Source of the DNA: Spirochaetota bacterium
GTDB lineage: Bacteria > Spirochaetota > Spirochaetia > B11-G9
Direction: 5' to 3'
NCBI GenBank assembly: GCA_003641695.1
Contig: QNBL01000155.1
Location: 1-6,784, forward strand
Length of the DNA stretch: 6,784 nucleotides
The notes beneath the pieces were generated by a model that saw only the letters and a list, made by a program, of their open reading frames with translations, had not been told where the DNA came from and did no database searches. Shown piece by piece: positions 6,780 through 6,784 of the stretch. Position 1 is the stretch's first letter. Each line of letters begins with the position of its first letter. The translations under genes were made by a program, and so were the position numbers.

Positions 6780-6784
6780 AAGGA

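Overview
The window looks like ordinary chromosome from a free-living spirochaete-type bacterium. The best clue is the truncated gene at the left edge. It reads as the N-terminus of an RsmE-family 16S rRNA methyltransferase and has the phrase VVGYTRPISAKR, which I associate from memory with spirochaete members of that family. GC content is moderate and the non-coding gaps are short. The taxonomic call is an inference and has not been searched. I see no insertion sequence, phage gene, tRNA, rRNA or CRISPR array.

Layout, left to right. (1) 1-268, minus: 5' part of an rsmE-like gene that runs off the window. (2) 269-331: a 63-bp divergent promoter region. (3) 332-2062 and 2059-3816, plus: two translationally coupled half-transporters with the marks of a heterodimeric type-IV ABC exporter. 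The first subunit has a canonical LSGGQ signature but Asp in place of the catalytic Glu. The second has the catalytic Glu but a degenerate ISTGQ signature, so the pair should form one competent and one degenerate ATP site. (4) 3817-3930: an intergenic region with a near-consensus sigma-70 promoter, a perfect 7-bp-arm palindrome over the end of the -10 box and the expected start site, a repeat of its GTTTCTA core, and a good Shine-Dalgarno. (5) 3931-5154, plus: a complete stand-alone tryptophan synthase beta gene (trpB) with no trpA or other trp gene beside it. (6) 5155-5288: a strong intrinsic terminator followed by imperfect T-rich tandem repeats. (7) 5289-6779, minus: malQ, a 4-alpha-glucanotransferase of the short GH77 (amylomaltase) type, convergent with trpB.

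The genes do not form one pathway. The two ABC genes form a clear operon. trpB is a separately controlled single-gene unit, and malQ and rsmE belong to neighbouring minus-strand units. I found no clearly new system. The points most worth a second look are the orphan trpB with its operator-like promoter and the asymmetric ATP sites of the exporter.
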